From: Nocardia abscessus
Lineage (GTDB): Bacteria > Actinomycetota > Actinomycetes > Mycobacteriales > Mycobacteriaceae
DNA: 64,000 nucleotides
NCBI RefSeq assembly: GCF_015477775.1
Contig: NZ_JADLQO010000012.1
Span: forward strand, 1-64,000
Reading direction: 5' to 3'
The notes under the pieces were generated by a model. That model worked only from the letters and a program-made list of their open reading frames with translations. It was not told the DNA's origin and did not search any database. Of this stretch, positions 32,678 through 43,047 are shown one piece after another (within the stretch, counting starts at the first letter, position 1; the number at the start of each line of letters is the position of its first letter). The translations under genes were made by a program, and so were the position numbers.

Positions 32678-33541
32678 ATGACCGCGCCACTGCGCACCGC
32701 CGAGCACGAGCCGGATCCGAGCGAGATTCTCACCCCGGAGACCGTCGGAGAATACGTGGACGGCATCGCCGCGTTCCTCGGCGGAGCCGCCAACGTCATC
32801 ATGCAGCTGAGCCTGCGCCCCGTGGGCCGCGGCGTCTTGGAGAGCACGGTCGACAGCGGCAAGGTCACCCTGCATCCGATCAAGCGGCTGCGCACCACGC
32901 TGACCTACATCGCCGTCGCGCTGCTCGGGTCGGATACCGAACGCGAGGCCTACCGCGCGGCGGTCAATGTGTCGCACCGGTCGGTGCGCTCCACCGCCGC
33001 GAGCCCGGTGAAGTACAACGCCTTCGACCCGAACCTGCAATTATGGGTCGCCGCCTGCCTGTACTGGGGCATCGATGACCTCTACACCCGGATGCACGGC
33101 CCGATGGACGCCGCCACCGCCGAAGCCTTCTACAGCTACGCCGCGCGGCTGGGCACCACCCTGCAGATGCGGCCGGAGATGTGGCCGGCGAATCGCGCGG
33201 AATTCCAGCGGTACTGGGACGAGAACCTGAAGCAGCGCGGCATCGAGCCGGAACTGCGGGACTACTTCAACGGCCTGATCGACCTGAAGATGATGCCGCG
33301 ACCGGTGCAGGTGGTCTTCGCCGGGCTGCAGCGCTTCGTCGTCACCGGCCTGCTCCCGCAGCACCTGCGCAACGAGATGGGCATGACCTGGACCGACCGC
33401 GACCAGCAGCGCTTGGACCGGCTGCTGCGGGCCATCGGCGCGGTGCACCGGCGGCTGCCCGCAGCGGCGCGGATGTTCCCGCTCAACGCCTATCTGTTCG
33501 ACCTGCGCAGGCGGTTGCGGCAGGGAAAGCCGCTGGTCTGA
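32678..33541 (+). CDS. MpaB-family (DUF2236) oxygenase-like protein, paralogue B
   Basis: This 287-residue paralogue of the protein at 30178-31029 has the same landmarks: HPIKRLRTTLTYIAVALLG, NVSHRSVRS, DPNLQLWVAACLYWG, RLGTTLQMRPEMW and GLLPQHLRNEMGMTWTD. As in paralogue A, the family's LWVHA-type segment is LWVAAC. The ATG at 32678 has GAGG six bases upstream; the frame extends to 32603 into the operator. It is convergent with pruA (9 bases apart). The likely role is an oxidation in lipid or terpenoid metabolism, which is only inferred. Confidence 0.82.
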   Translation: MTAPLRTAEHEPDPSEILTPETVGEYVDGIAAFLGGAANVIMQLSLRPVGRGVLESTVDSGKVTLHPIKRLRTTLTYIAVALLGSDTEREAYRAAVNVSHRSVRSTAASPVKYNAFDPNLQLWVAACLYWGIDDLYTRMHGPMDAATAEAFYSYAARLGTTLQMRPEMWPANRAEFQRYWDENLKQRGIEPELRDYFNGLIDLKMMPRPVQVVFAGLQRFVVTGLLPQHLRNEMGMTWTDRDQQRLDRLLRAIGAVHRRLPAAARMFPLNAYLFDLRRRLRQGKPLV

Positions 33542-33550
33542 CACCGCGCC

Positions 33551-35185
<1,635 letters not shown>

Positions 35186-35190
35186 ACCTC

Positions 35191-35196
35191 AGGCTA
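35191..35196 (-). promoter_or_regulatory. -10 candidate of the pruA promoter
   Basis: On the minus strand TAGCCT is followed by only five bases (GAGGT) and the ATG at 35185. The spacing is slightly short for a leaderless start but still fits the window's pattern. Confidence 0.35.
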
Positions 35197-35276
35197 GCTC
35201 TCCCGGCCAGGCGCGCACCGGTGCCGACACACCCCCAGTCGGATCGGGAAGATCCTCGCGGCTGTGGCTCTGCGCG

Positions 35277-36398
35277 TCAGCCCGCGGCCAGGCGTTCGGC
35301 CGCCGCCGCGATCCGCTCGTCGGTGGCGGTCAGCGCGATCCGCACGTGCTCGCTCGCGCCGGGGCCGTAGAAGTCGCCGGGCGCGGCCAGGATGCCGCGG
35401 TCGGCCAGCCAGTCCAAGGTGGTCCGGCACGACTCGCCGCGGGTGGACCACAGGTACAGGCCCGCCTCGGAGTGATCGATCCGGAAACCGGCTCCCTCCA
35501 GCGCCTTTCGCAGCACGTCGCGACGAGCCCGGTACCGCTCGCGCTGCCGCGCCTCGTGCGCGTCGTCGCTGAGCGCGGCCGTCATCGCGGCCTGGATCGG
35601 GAACGGCACCATCATGCCCGCGTGCTTGCGCACCTCGAGCAACTCCGCGACCAGCGCCGGGTCGCCCGTCACGAATCCGGCGCGGTAGCTGGCCAGGTTG
35701 GAGGTCTTGGACAGCGAATGCACGGCGAGCAGGTTCGTGTGGTCGCCGTCGCACACCTCGGGGTCGAGCAAGGAGACGGCGCGCCCCTCCCAGGTCAGGC
35801 CCAGGTAGCACTCGTCGGAGGCGACGATCGCGCCGCGCTCGCGGGCGAAGGCCACCACCTTGCGCAGGTGATCGACGCCGAGCACCCGGCCGGTCGGGTT
35901 GGACGGCGAGTTCACGTAGATCAGCGCAGGCGTCTGCGGACCGAGCCTGGTCAGTCCGTCGGCGCGCAGCACCTGCGCACCCGCCAGCAGCGCGCCGACC
36001 TCGTAGGTGGGATAGGCGACCTCGGGAATGACGACCAGGTCGCTCGCGCCGAGACCGAGCAGCCGGGGCAGTCCCGCGATCAGCTCCTTGGTGCCGATCG
36101 CGGGCAGTACGGCCGCCGGCTCGAGTCCGGTGATCCCGTAGCGCCGCTTCAGCGCGTCGACAGCGGCCGCGCGGAGCTCGGGGGTGCCGTGCGTGGTCGG
36201 GTATCCGGGCACCGCGGCGACGGAGTTCAGCGCCGTCCGGATCAGCGGATCGACCGGGTCGACCGGAGTGCCGACGGACAGGTCGACGATTCCGCCGGGA
36301 TGGGCGGCCGCGCGCGCCTTCACCGAAGCGATGGTGTCCCAGGGAAAATCGGGCAGCAGGCTGCTGACCCGGCCACGCGGTGACACGTCAGAACTCAC
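35277..36398 (-). CDS. dapC: N-succinyldiaminopimelate aminotransferase
   Basis: This PLP-dependent class I aminotransferase acts between DapD and DapE in meso-DAP synthesis. The 373-residue protein has VGTPVDPVDPLIR near the start, the substrate/PLP region NSPSNPTGRVLG with the conserved Asn, SDECYLGL with the PLP-binding Asp, and the PLP Lys231 in SLSKTSNLASYRAGF. The C-terminal Arg is in HVRIALTATDER. It is the homologue of Rv1178. The GTG start overlaps the ferredoxin stop in GTGA, so the two are coupled, as in mycobacteria (fdxC-dapC). Confidence 0.93.
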   Translation of the reverse strand: MSSDVSPRGRVSSLLPDFPWDTIASVKARAAAHPGGIVDLSVGTPVDPVDPLIRTALNSVAAVPGYPTTHGTPELRAAAVDALKRRYGITGLEPAAVLPAIGTKELIAGLPRLLGLGASDLVVIPEVAYPTYEVGALLAGAQVLRADGLTRLGPQTPALIYVNSPSNPTGRVLGVDHLRKVVAFARERGAIVASDECYLGLTWEGRAVSLLDPEVCDGDHTNLLAVHSLSKTSNLASYRAGFVTGDPALVAELLEVRKHAGMMVPFPIQAAMTAALSDDAHEARQRERYRARRDVLRKALEGAGFRIDHSEAGLYLWSTRGESCRTTLDWLADRGILAAPGDFYGPGASEHVRIALTATDERIAAAAERLAAG

Positions 36399-36718
36399 TC
36401 ACTCGCCATCGGGGGCAGTTCCTTGACGAACGGCGGGTCGTAGTCCACCTTGCCGACCTTCGTAGCGCCGCCGGGCGAGCCCAGCTCGTCGAAGAAGTCG
36501 ACATTGGCGTTGACGTATCCGCTCCACTGGTCCGGGGTGTCGTCTTCGTAGAAGATCGCCTCCACCGGGCACACCGGCTCACATGCACCACAGTCCACGC
36601 ACTCGTCGGGATGGATGTACAGCATCCGGCCACCCTCGTAGATGCAGTCCACGGGGCATTCCTCGATGCATGCCTTGTCCTTCACGTCAACGCACGGTTC
36701 AGCGATGATGTACGGCAC
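36395..36718 (-). CDS. fdxC: Ferredoxin FdxC (7Fe-type)
   Basis: This 107-residue electron carrier has the seven-iron ferredoxin pattern. The first site has Cys9, Cys17, Cys21 and Cys25 (EPCVDVKDKACIEECPVDC); the second has Cys40, Cys43, Cys46 and Cys50 (CVDCGACEPVCPVEAI). The Cys layout gives one 3Fe-4S and one 4Fe-4S cluster in related proteins. The start is GTG at 36718 with AGGAGAG seven bases upstream; the frame extends to 36787 without a signal. It overlaps dapC by four bases. It is the homologue of Rv1177. Confidence 0.94.
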   Translation of the reverse strand: MPYIIAEPCVDVKDKACIEECPVDCIYEGGRMLYIHPDECVDCGACEPVCPVEAIFYEDDTPDQWSGYVNANVDFFDELGSPGGATKVGKVDYDPPFVKELPPMASE

Positions 36719-36945
36719 TGCCGCTCTCCTAGTCTGTCCTCGCCTGCGGGATAGTCCGCCCGGCGAAACCCTATCCCGGCACCCCACGTTACTACTGGTC
36801 AGCCTGCCCTAACTTCGGGTGTCGCGCACGCCGACGCGGGTGGTGTATTCCACTCCGCCACCCGGCGTACGCGGTGGTCGCCGCGTTGTGCGAGGTCGTT
36901 CCGGAGCGAGGCGGGAACCGACCCGTCATTGCGCCGGTTCCCGTG

Positions 36946-39558
36946 TCACTCGACCAGTACAGCCTGCAGCCCCGCAGAGGCGGTCGGCCTCTTGTGGTCG
37001 GGCACGCCGTAAGTGGTCGTCCGCTCCCGGGCGGGCCTGCCGATGCCCGCGGCGATGTCCACCAGCTCGGCGACGGTCTTCGCCGACCCGTGCTGCGAGC
37101 CCGCCATCCGGGAGATGGTCTCCTCCATCAACGTGCCGCCCAGGTCGTTCGCGCCGCTGTTCAGCATCACCCGCGTTCCGGTGGTGCCGAGCTTGACCCA
37201 GCTGGTCTGGATGTTGTGGATCCGGCCGTGCAGCATGATCCTGGCCAGGGCGTGCGCGGCGCGGTTGTCCCGATTGGTCGGACCGGGCCGCGCTGCGCCC
37301 GCGAGGTACAGCGGCGCGCTCTGGTGCACGAACGGCAGCAGCACGAATTCGGTGAAACCGCCGGTCTCGTCCTGGATTCCGCGCAGCACCCGCAGATGCC
37401 CGACCCAGTGCTTCGGATTGTCCACGTGGCCGTACATCATGGTCGAGCTGGACCGGATCCCCACCCGGTGCGCGGTGGTGATCACATCGATCCACGCCGA
37501 GCTGGGCAGTTTGCCCTTGGTGAGCACCCAGCGCACCTCGTCGTCCAGGATCTCCGCCGCGGTGCCGGGAATGGTGTCCAGACCGGCCTCCTTCAGCGCG
37601 ACCAGCCAGTCCCGGACGCTCTGGCCGCCGCGCGAGGCGCCGTTCACGATCTCCATCGGGCTGAACGCGTGCACATGCATCGACGGCACCCGCCGCTTGA
37701 CCGCCCGCACCAGGTCGGCGTACCCGGTGACCGGCAGATCCGGGTCGATGCCGCCCTGCATGCACACCTCGGTGGCGCCGTCGACGTGCGCCTCCCAGGC
37801 ACGGTCGGCGACCTCGTCCGTGCTCAGCGTGAACGCGTCCGCGTCGCCCTTACGCTGGGCGAACGCGCAGAACCGGCACCCGGTGTAGCAGATGTTGGTG
37901 AAGTTGATGTTCCGGTTCACCACGTAGGTGACGTCCTCGCCGACCGTGTCGCGGCGCAGCTGATCGGCCAGCGCGGCGACGGCCTCCAGCTCGGCGCCGT
38001 CCGCCGTGGCCAGCGCGAGGTAGTCGGCGTCACTGAGCCCGGCCGGGTCGCGTTCGGCGGCGCGCAGCGCGGCGAGCACGTCGGCGTCCAGCCGCTGCGG
38101 GGCGGCGGCGAGGTCGCGCGCCTGCTCACGGATGGTGTCCCAGTCGCCGAAGGCGCCGACGACGTCCTGCCCGAGCGCCGCGTCGCTGCGGGCCTCGGTG
38201 TTGCGGCCCTCGGTGTCGATGGCGGTGTTGAGGTCGACGCGCCCGGCCGATTCCCAGGACTCGTCCGGTTCCTGCCAGGGCAGGCCGACCGGGATCGCGT
38301 CCGGCTTCGCCAGCCCCGTCGCCGGGTCGGTGAGCGCCGCGACATGCGCGCCGATGCGCGGATCGATCCACGGGTTGCCCGCGCGCACGTACTTCGGGTG
38401 CGCGGAGGTCCGCTCGACCAGCTGATAGCCCGCCGCCTCGGTGATCTCGCGCAACGTGTCCAGGTTCGGCCACGGCCGCTCCGGGTTCACGTGGTCGGGC
38501 GTCACCGGCGAGACGCCGCCCCAGTCGTCGATGCCCGCCTCGATCAGCGCGCGGCACTCGGCGTGCGACACCAGGTTGGGCGGCGCCTGCACCGGCACGT
38601 CGGGCCCGAGCAGGATGCGGGTGACGGCGATGGTGGCGAGGAATTCCTCCAGGCCCGCGTCCGGCACGTCGCGCATCGCGGTGTCGTCCTTGGCGCGGAA
38701 GTTCTGGATGATGACTTCCTGGATGTGCCCGAACGCCTTGTGCTGCTTGCGAATCGCCATGATCGACTCGGCCCGCTCGGCCATCGTCTCCCCGATGCCC
38801 ACCAGGATGCCCGTGGTGTAGGGCACCGAGAGCCGGCCCGCGTCGGTGATGGCGCGCAGCCGCACCGCGGGGTCCTTGTCCGGGCTGCCGTAGTGGCAGT
38901 TGCCCTTCTCGGTGAACAACCTGGCCGAGGTGGTCTCCAGCATCATGCCCATGGACTGCGCCACCGGCTTGAGCCGCGCGATCTCCTCCCAGGACAGCAC
39001 GCCCGGGTTCAGGTGCGGCAGCAGGCCGGTCTCCTCCAGCACCATGATCGACACGGCGCGCAGATAGTCCAGCGTGGAGTCGTAGCCGCGCTCGTCCAGC
39101 CACTGCGCCGCCTCCGGCCAGCGGTCCTCGGGCCGGTCACCCAGCGTGAACAGCGCCTCCTTGCAACCGAGCGCGGCGCCCCGGCGGGCGATGTCCAGCA
39201 CCTCGTCGGGTTCGAGGAACATCCCCTTGCCCTCGGCGCGCAGCTTGCCGGGCACGGTGACGAAGGTGCAGTAGTGGCATTTGTCCCGGCACAGCCGGGT
39301 GAGCGGGATGAAGACGTTGCGGGAGTAACTGATCGTCTCGGGACGCCCGGCGGACGCCAGCCCGGCGTCGCGCACCCGCGCGGCGCTGCGACACAGGTCG
39401 GCGAGATCGTCACCGGTCGCGTGCAGCAGCACCGCGGCCTCGTCCACGTTCAACGTGACACCGTCGCGGGCCCTGCGCAGCGCCCGGCGCATGGCCGATG
39501 GACTGGGCGGCGCGGACGGAACGCTCGGGTTCGGTAGGTCGGTCACGCCCTCGATCAT
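36946..39558 (-). CDS. fbiC: FO synthase (7,8-didemethyl-8-hydroxy-5-deazariboflavin synthase)
   Basis: It makes the deazaflavin chromophore of coenzyme F420 from tyrosine and a flavin precursor. The 870-residue fusion has two radical-SAM halves, equal to archaeal CofG plus CofH. The CofG half has the cluster motif Cys90-x3-Cys94-x2-Cys97 in CRDKCHYCTF. The CofH half has CYTGCRFCAF at about 557-566. It matches Rv1173 in length and order. Upstream is a divergent gap of 390 bases with a hairpin. The ATG at 39558 is taken as start by homology; no clear -10 or Shine-Dalgarno sequence is seen. Confidence 0.95.
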   Translation of the reverse strand: MIEGVTDLPNPSVPSAPPSPSAMRRALRRARDGVTLNVDEAAVLLHATGDDLADLCRSAARVRDAGLASAGRPETISYSRNVFIPLTRLCRDKCHYCTFVTVPGKLRAEGKGMFLEPDEVLDIARRGAALGCKEALFTLGDRPEDRWPEAAQWLDERGYDSTLDYLRAVSIMVLEETGLLPHLNPGVLSWEEIARLKPVAQSMGMMLETTSARLFTEKGNCHYGSPDKDPAVRLRAITDAGRLSVPYTTGILVGIGETMAERAESIMAIRKQHKAFGHIQEVIIQNFRAKDDTAMRDVPDAGLEEFLATIAVTRILLGPDVPVQAPPNLVSHAECRALIEAGIDDWGGVSPVTPDHVNPERPWPNLDTLREITEAAGYQLVERTSAHPKYVRAGNPWIDPRIGAHVAALTDPATGLAKPDAIPVGLPWQEPDESWESAGRVDLNTAIDTEGRNTEARSDAALGQDVVGAFGDWDTIREQARDLAAAPQRLDADVLAALRAAERDPAGLSDADYLALATADGAELEAVAALADQLRRDTVGEDVTYVVNRNINFTNICYTGCRFCAFAQRKGDADAFTLSTDEVADRAWEAHVDGATEVCMQGGIDPDLPVTGYADLVRAVKRRVPSMHVHAFSPMEIVNGASRGGQSVRDWLVALKEAGLDTIPGTAAEILDDEVRWVLTKGKLPSSAWIDVITTAHRVGIRSSSTMMYGHVDNPKHWVGHLRVLRGIQDETGGFTEFVLLPFVHQSAPLYLAGAARPGPTNRDNRAAHALARIMLHGRIHNIQTSWVKLGTTGTRVMLNSGANDLGGTLMEETISRMAGSQHGSAKTVAELVDIAAGIGRPARERTTTYGVPDHKRPTASAGLQAVLVE

Positions 39559-39948
39559 GCGCTACACATCCGGAACTGTCTCCCTCCAGTGCTGGTTGCG
39601 GCAAAGCGGACGAGCCACTCGGGCCACTGCTCCGCTCACCACGGAGCCCACGCGGGGACGGAGGCGCCGTTGAGCGTTGACAACTGTGCGGTGCCCGAGG
39701 CTATTCCAGGGCACCGCACGCCTCCGTGCCCGCGCTCAGCCTTCGACTGTGCTCGGTGAGCACCGCCGAGCCGACCGTGCCCATGCGGTGGAACGGGAGT
39801 TCCGTGGTGCCGTGGGGAGTGATCGCGCCGCCGTCGATGCGCCGCCCCGCGGTCTCGCACCTGCCTGCCCGTCAGGTCGGCGGGATCGCCGGGCGCCGCT
39901 GACGATTGCCTGCGACAGCGCACGCGTGGTCGTGCAAACATTGGCAGC
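39559..39948. other. Divergent intergenic region between fbiC and the PH-domain genes
   Basis: These 390 bases carry no supported gene. The notable structure is a perfect 11-bp inverted repeat, GTGCGGTGCCC at 39686-39696 and GGGCACCGCAC at 39709-39719, with a 12-base loop. GTTGACAAC, a short palindrome, lies just upstream. As both flanking genes point away, the hairpin is not a normal terminator and could belong to a small RNA or an operator. Confidence 0.4.
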
Positions 39949-40446
39949 ATGTCGCAGCCGCGCACGATCATGGCCGAGCCGGCCTGGCGCCCGAGTCCGA
40001 AGGCGAAGCTCCTGTGGACCGTGCAGGCCGCGCTGGCCTGGATGATCCCGTTCGCGGCGCTGCTGGTGTGGGCGGTGCTGGACTCCGCGCACCGCGGCTG
40101 GCAGCTCGGATGGTTCCTGCTCGCGCTGGTGCCCGCCGCGCTGAACATCGGGGTGGCGCCGTGGTGGCGGTACGCCGTGCACCGCTGGGAGGTCACCGAC
40201 GAGGCGGTCTACACCCGGGTGGGCTGGCTCACCCAGGAGAGCCGGGTCGCGCCGATCTCGCGGGTGCAGACCGTCGACACCGAGCGCGGTCCGCTCGAGC
40301 GCCTGCTCGGCCTGGCCACGGTCACCGTGACCACCGCGTCTTCCGCGGGAGCGGTCCAGATCAGCGCGCTGGATCTCCCGGTGGCCGAAGAGACCGTGAC
40401 GCGGCTGGCCCGCATCGCCGCCCAGCACCGCGGCGACGCGACATGA
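39949..40446 (+). CDS. PH-domain membrane protein (YdbS-like)
   Basis: This 165-residue protein has two membrane segments (about 25-45 and 50-70) and then a bacterial PH (bPH2) domain: VHRWEVTDEAVYTRVGWLTQ, APISRVQTVDTERGPLERLLGLATVTV (cited in part), and ALDLPVAEE. Related YdbS/YdbT pairs in Bacillus affect resistance to some antibiotics, but the biochemical role is unknown. Its stop overlaps the next start in ATGA, so the two proteins are made together, as expected for YdbS/YdbT partners. Confidence 0.82.
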   Translation: MSQPRTIMAEPAWRPSPKAKLLWTVQAALAWMIPFAALLVWAVLDSAHRGWQLGWFLLALVPAALNIGVAPWWRYAVHRWEVTDEAVYTRVGWLTQESRVAPISRVQTVDTERGPLERLLGLATVTVTTASSAGAVQISALDLPVAEETVTRLARIAAQHRGDAT

Positions 40447-42050
40447 GCGGCGAGCCGGCGGCGGACCCCGCGCAGGCCGAGCAACCGTGGCAGCGGCTGG
40501 ACAAGCGGATGCTGCTGGTCCATCCCATTACCGAGTTGGTGAAGTTCATCCCGGTGCTGATCGGGTCGGTGATCCTCGGCACCAGCAGCGGCAACCACAT
40601 GTGGAGCATCATCCCGATCGTGCTGATCGTCGGGTTCGCGCTGACCCGCTGGTTCACCACGACCTACCGGGTCGGGCCGACGCACGTCGAGTTGCGAACC
40701 GGACTGCTGGCACGCAAGAAACTGTCGGTGCCGCGATCGCGGATCCGCTCGGTGGACATCGAGGCGGACCTGCTGCACCGGATGCTCGGGCTCGCGGTGC
40801 TGGCGATCGGGACCGGCCAGCAGGCCGACTCGGGTGAGCAGTTCAAGCTCGACGCTCTGGACGCACGGGGCGTACCGCCGTTGCGCACCGCACTGCTCGC
40901 CCACACGGCGGGTCCCGCGCACGCGCCAGAGGATCGAAAACAATCGCAGGAGAACGTATCCGGTGGTTTCACCGGGACGCGTACCCGGGGGCGCGAGATC
41001 GGGCACTGGAGTCCGGCCTGGGTGCGCTACGCCCCGCTGTCGCTGACCGGGTTCGCGATCATCGCACCGATCGTCGGCCTCGCGTTCCAGTACGGGCTCG
41101 GCGAGGTCGTCTTCCGGTCGGACGCGGTGCACGACGTGGAGGACGGCGGCGCGTTCGTCCTCGCGCTCGCCGGGGCCGCACTGTTGTGCGTCATCGTCCT
41201 CGTGGTCAGCGGCGCGGCGTGCGCGCACTATCTGACCACCTATTTCGGGCTACGCGTCCGCGACGACGGCAAGACCTTGCAGCTGCGCCATGGACTGTTC
41301 ACCACCCGCCAGATCACCCTCGACCGGGCGCGGCTGCGCGGGGCCACGGTCAAGGAACCGCTGCTGCTGCGCCTGGCGGGCGGCGCCGAACTCGAAGCGA
41401 TCATGACCGGTGAGAACCCGCGGCAGAAGATCCTGCCGCAGGCCCCGCGCGGCGCCGTCGAGCACACCCTCGGCCATCTGCTGGCCCCCGACGACGTACG
41501 CGAGAGCGACCTACCCGGCGGTCCCGACGCGCGGCCGTCGGGAGCAGGGGCGTCGGACGCGCACACCGTCCCGGCGCCGGGCAGCGCCCCTCTGATCGCG
41601 CACGGCCCGGCCGCGCGGCGCCGCAGGCATACCCGCGCGCTCGCGCCGGTCGTCTTCATCGCGGCGGTGATGGCGGCTATCTCCCTTGCGGGACAGCACT
41701 ATTCACCGTGGTGGTGGCTGCTGCCCGGCCTCGCGCTGCCGCTCGCGCTCGCACTCGCGGAGGACCGCTACCGCGGCCTCGGGCACGCGGTGCTCCCCCG
41801 CACGGCAGCAGGCCCGACCTGGCTGATCACCCGGACCGGATCGCTCGACCGGGATCGTGACTGCCTGGAGGCGCCCGGCGTGATCGGCTGGACAGTGCGT
41901 CAGACCGTGTTCCAGCGGCGCGCCGGGGTCGCCACGGTGGTCGCGGCGACCGCGGCGGGCAAGAAGCGCTACGCGGTGGTCGACCTTCCCGCCGACGAAG
42001 CATGGCAGCTCATCGAAGCCGTCACCCCGGGGCTGACCGCCGCGCGCTGA
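40443..42050 (+). CDS. Multi-PH-domain membrane protein (YdbT-like)
   Basis: This 535-residue partner of the preceding protein has three PH-domain repeats separated by membrane segments. The first is TTTYRVGPTHVELRTGLL with RSRIRSVDIEADLLHRMLGL, the second is FGLRVRDDGKTLQLRHGLFT, and the third is LITRTGSLDRDRDCLEAPGV near the end. About six transmembrane segments are visible in pairs before each PH repeat. The ATG overlaps the upstream stop (ATGA). The function is unknown; membrane-associated stress or envelope roles have been proposed for the family. Confidence 0.85.
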   Translation: MSGEPAADPAQAEQPWQRLDKRMLLVHPITELVKFIPVLIGSVILGTSSGNHMWSIIPIVLIVGFALTRWFTTTYRVGPTHVELRTGLLARKKLSVPRSRIRSVDIEADLLHRMLGLAVLAIGTGQQADSGEQFKLDALDARGVPPLRTALLAHTAGPAHAPEDRKQSQENVSGGFTGTRTRGREIGHWSPAWVRYAPLSLTGFAIIAPIVGLAFQYGLGEVVFRSDAVHDVEDGGAFVLALAGAALLCVIVLVVSGAACAHYLTTYFGLRVRDDGKTLQLRHGLFTTRQITLDRARLRGATVKEPLLLRLAGGAELEAIMTGENPRQKILPQAPRGAVEHTLGHLLAPDDVRESDLPGGPDARPSGAGASDAHTVPAPGSAPLIAHGPAARRRRHTRALAPVVFIAAVMAAISLAGQHYSPWWWLLPGLALPLALALAEDRYRGLGHAVLPRTAAGPTWLITRTGSLDRDRDCLEAPGVIGWTVRQTVFQRRAGVATVVAATAAGKKRYAVVDLPADEAWQLIEAVTPGLTAAR

Positions 42051-42101
42051 GCACCCGCGCATCGGTGTCGCTGATCAGTTGCCGAGCGACTGCGGGGTTC
42101 A

Positions 42102-42257
42102 ATGGACGCCGTGGTGACCAAGACCGAGCCGCACCCGCGGGAGCCGCGGATCGCCGACCGCCGCGTCCGGCAGATGCAGCGCGCGGACAAGTTCCGGCTG
42201 ACCGCGATCGGCGGGCTCGCCGCGCTCTCGCTGGACGCGCTGTCCAGCGTCGCGTAA
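42102..42257 (+). pseudogene. N-terminal remnant of an APC-superfamily amino-acid permease
   Basis: The 51-residue frame ends RADKFRLTAIGGLAALSLDA-LSSVA followed by TAA. In APC-family permeases the segment ALSLDALSSVA is normally followed by a Tyr-Gly-Pro-Glu-Ala stretch in the first membrane helix. Here a stop codon replaces the Tyr codon and nothing permease-like follows in any frame. The remnant is therefore the start of a permease gene whose body has been lost. It lies just after the PH-domain operon and before a convergent membrane-protein gene. Confidence 0.65.
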
Positions 42258-42301
42258 CAGACCGCCGCCGGGCAGGGTCCGGCTCGCTCGAGCCGCCCGG
42301 C

Positions 42302-42742
42302 TCAGTGGCGGGTGAAGATGTGCGCGTTCGCCTGGATGTAGATGTACGCCAGCGGCGGGAGCAGCCCGCTGAACAACAACAGCGCTGTGCGCCAATCATT
42401 GCCGAGCAGTACGTCACCGCCCGGCCCCCTGCTCGCGCAGACCAGGAAGCCGAACGCCCAGGCCACCACCGGAAGACCCAGGACCGCGGGGCGCCGGGTG
42501 ACCGTTCGCACGCCCGCGACGAGCAGGACGTTCACCACCCCGGCCGCCACCACGGATACCGGAAACGCGAGGGAGCCCAGATAGGTCGGCAGGTACAGCA
42601 CTTCGAGCGCCAAGGTGACCAGGGCGTCGAAAATCAGCAGCACGACGATCACCTGGCCCAGAGCGACGCTTACCGGCAGCCGGGTGGCGCCGGCCGCCAC
42701 GGGAGCGTGATCGCCTGCGTGGTCGTCGACCTTGGTCGTCAC
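42302..42742 (-). CDS. Four-span membrane protein (Rv1171-like)
   Basis: The 146-residue protein has four predicted transmembrane segments, including VALGQVIVVLLIFDALVTLA, PVSVVAAGVVNVLLVAG and ALLLFSGLLPPLAYIYI. The N-terminus is short and hydrophilic and the C-terminus ends AHIFTRH. It resembles Rv1171, which lies beside mshB in M. tuberculosis. No catalytic motif is visible. Its GTG overlaps the stop of the preceding 52-residue ORF (GTGA), so the two are coupled. A TATCCT eight bases before the GTG could be a second, internal -10. Confidence 0.75.
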   Translation of the reverse strand: MTTKVDDHAGDHAPVAAGATRLPVSVALGQVIVVLLIFDALVTLALEVLYLPTYLGSLAFPVSVVAAGVVNVLLVAGVRTVTRRPAVLGLPVVAWAFGFLVCASRGPGGDVLLGNDWRTALLLFSGLLPPLAYIYIQANAHIFTRH

Positions 42743-42897
42743 GGCACCGGAGGATAGCCGAGGAGGGTCAACAGGTGGCTCTGCATATCGGCGAACGCGT
42801 ACAGCACGGTCATATACAGATCGTGCTGCTCCTGCCAGTGCGGCCGCATACTGTCGACGAACGCCGCGATCGCGTTCTGGAGCTCCCAGTTGTACAT
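42739..42897 (-). CDS. Conserved 52-residue protein
   Basis: This 52-residue ORF reads MYNWELQNAIAAFVDSMRPH at its start and ends LLGYPPVP. It is amphipathic and helical with aromatic residues (WQEQHDLYM). A TAGACT -10 lies seven bases before the ATG, and the stop codon overlaps the GTG of the Rv1171-like membrane protein, so it is almost certainly translated. I do not recognise a family. The coupling suggests it is a partner or regulator of the membrane protein. It is short enough to be missed by routine gene calling. Confidence 0.7.
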   Translation of the reverse strand: MYNWELQNAIAAFVDSMRPHWQEQHDLYMTVLYAFADMQSHLLTLLGYPPVP

Positions 42898-42904
42898 ACT
42901 GCCG

Positions 42905-42910
42905 AGTCTA
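42905..42910 (-). promoter_or_regulatory. -10 element of the leaderless small-ORF/membrane-protein promoter
   Basis: On the minus strand TAGACT is followed by seven bases (CGGCAGT) and the ATG at 42897. Confidence 0.5.
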
Positions 42911-43047
42911 TTCCGGCGCTCCGAGGCGCATGATCAGTTCTCCCGGTCGGCGACCACCCGGGTATTCGCCGGTGGTCGCGCCACGCAGATGATGCTCGTG
43001 GCAACCCTCAGGCAACCCTCAGGCAACGCGGAATCGCCGGGATTCCG

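Noticed and set aside
42751..42756. TATCCT as the main promoter of the Rv1171-like gene
   Set aside because: It lies inside the coupled 52-residue ORF; GTGA coupling explains translation better, so it is noted only as a possible internal promoter.
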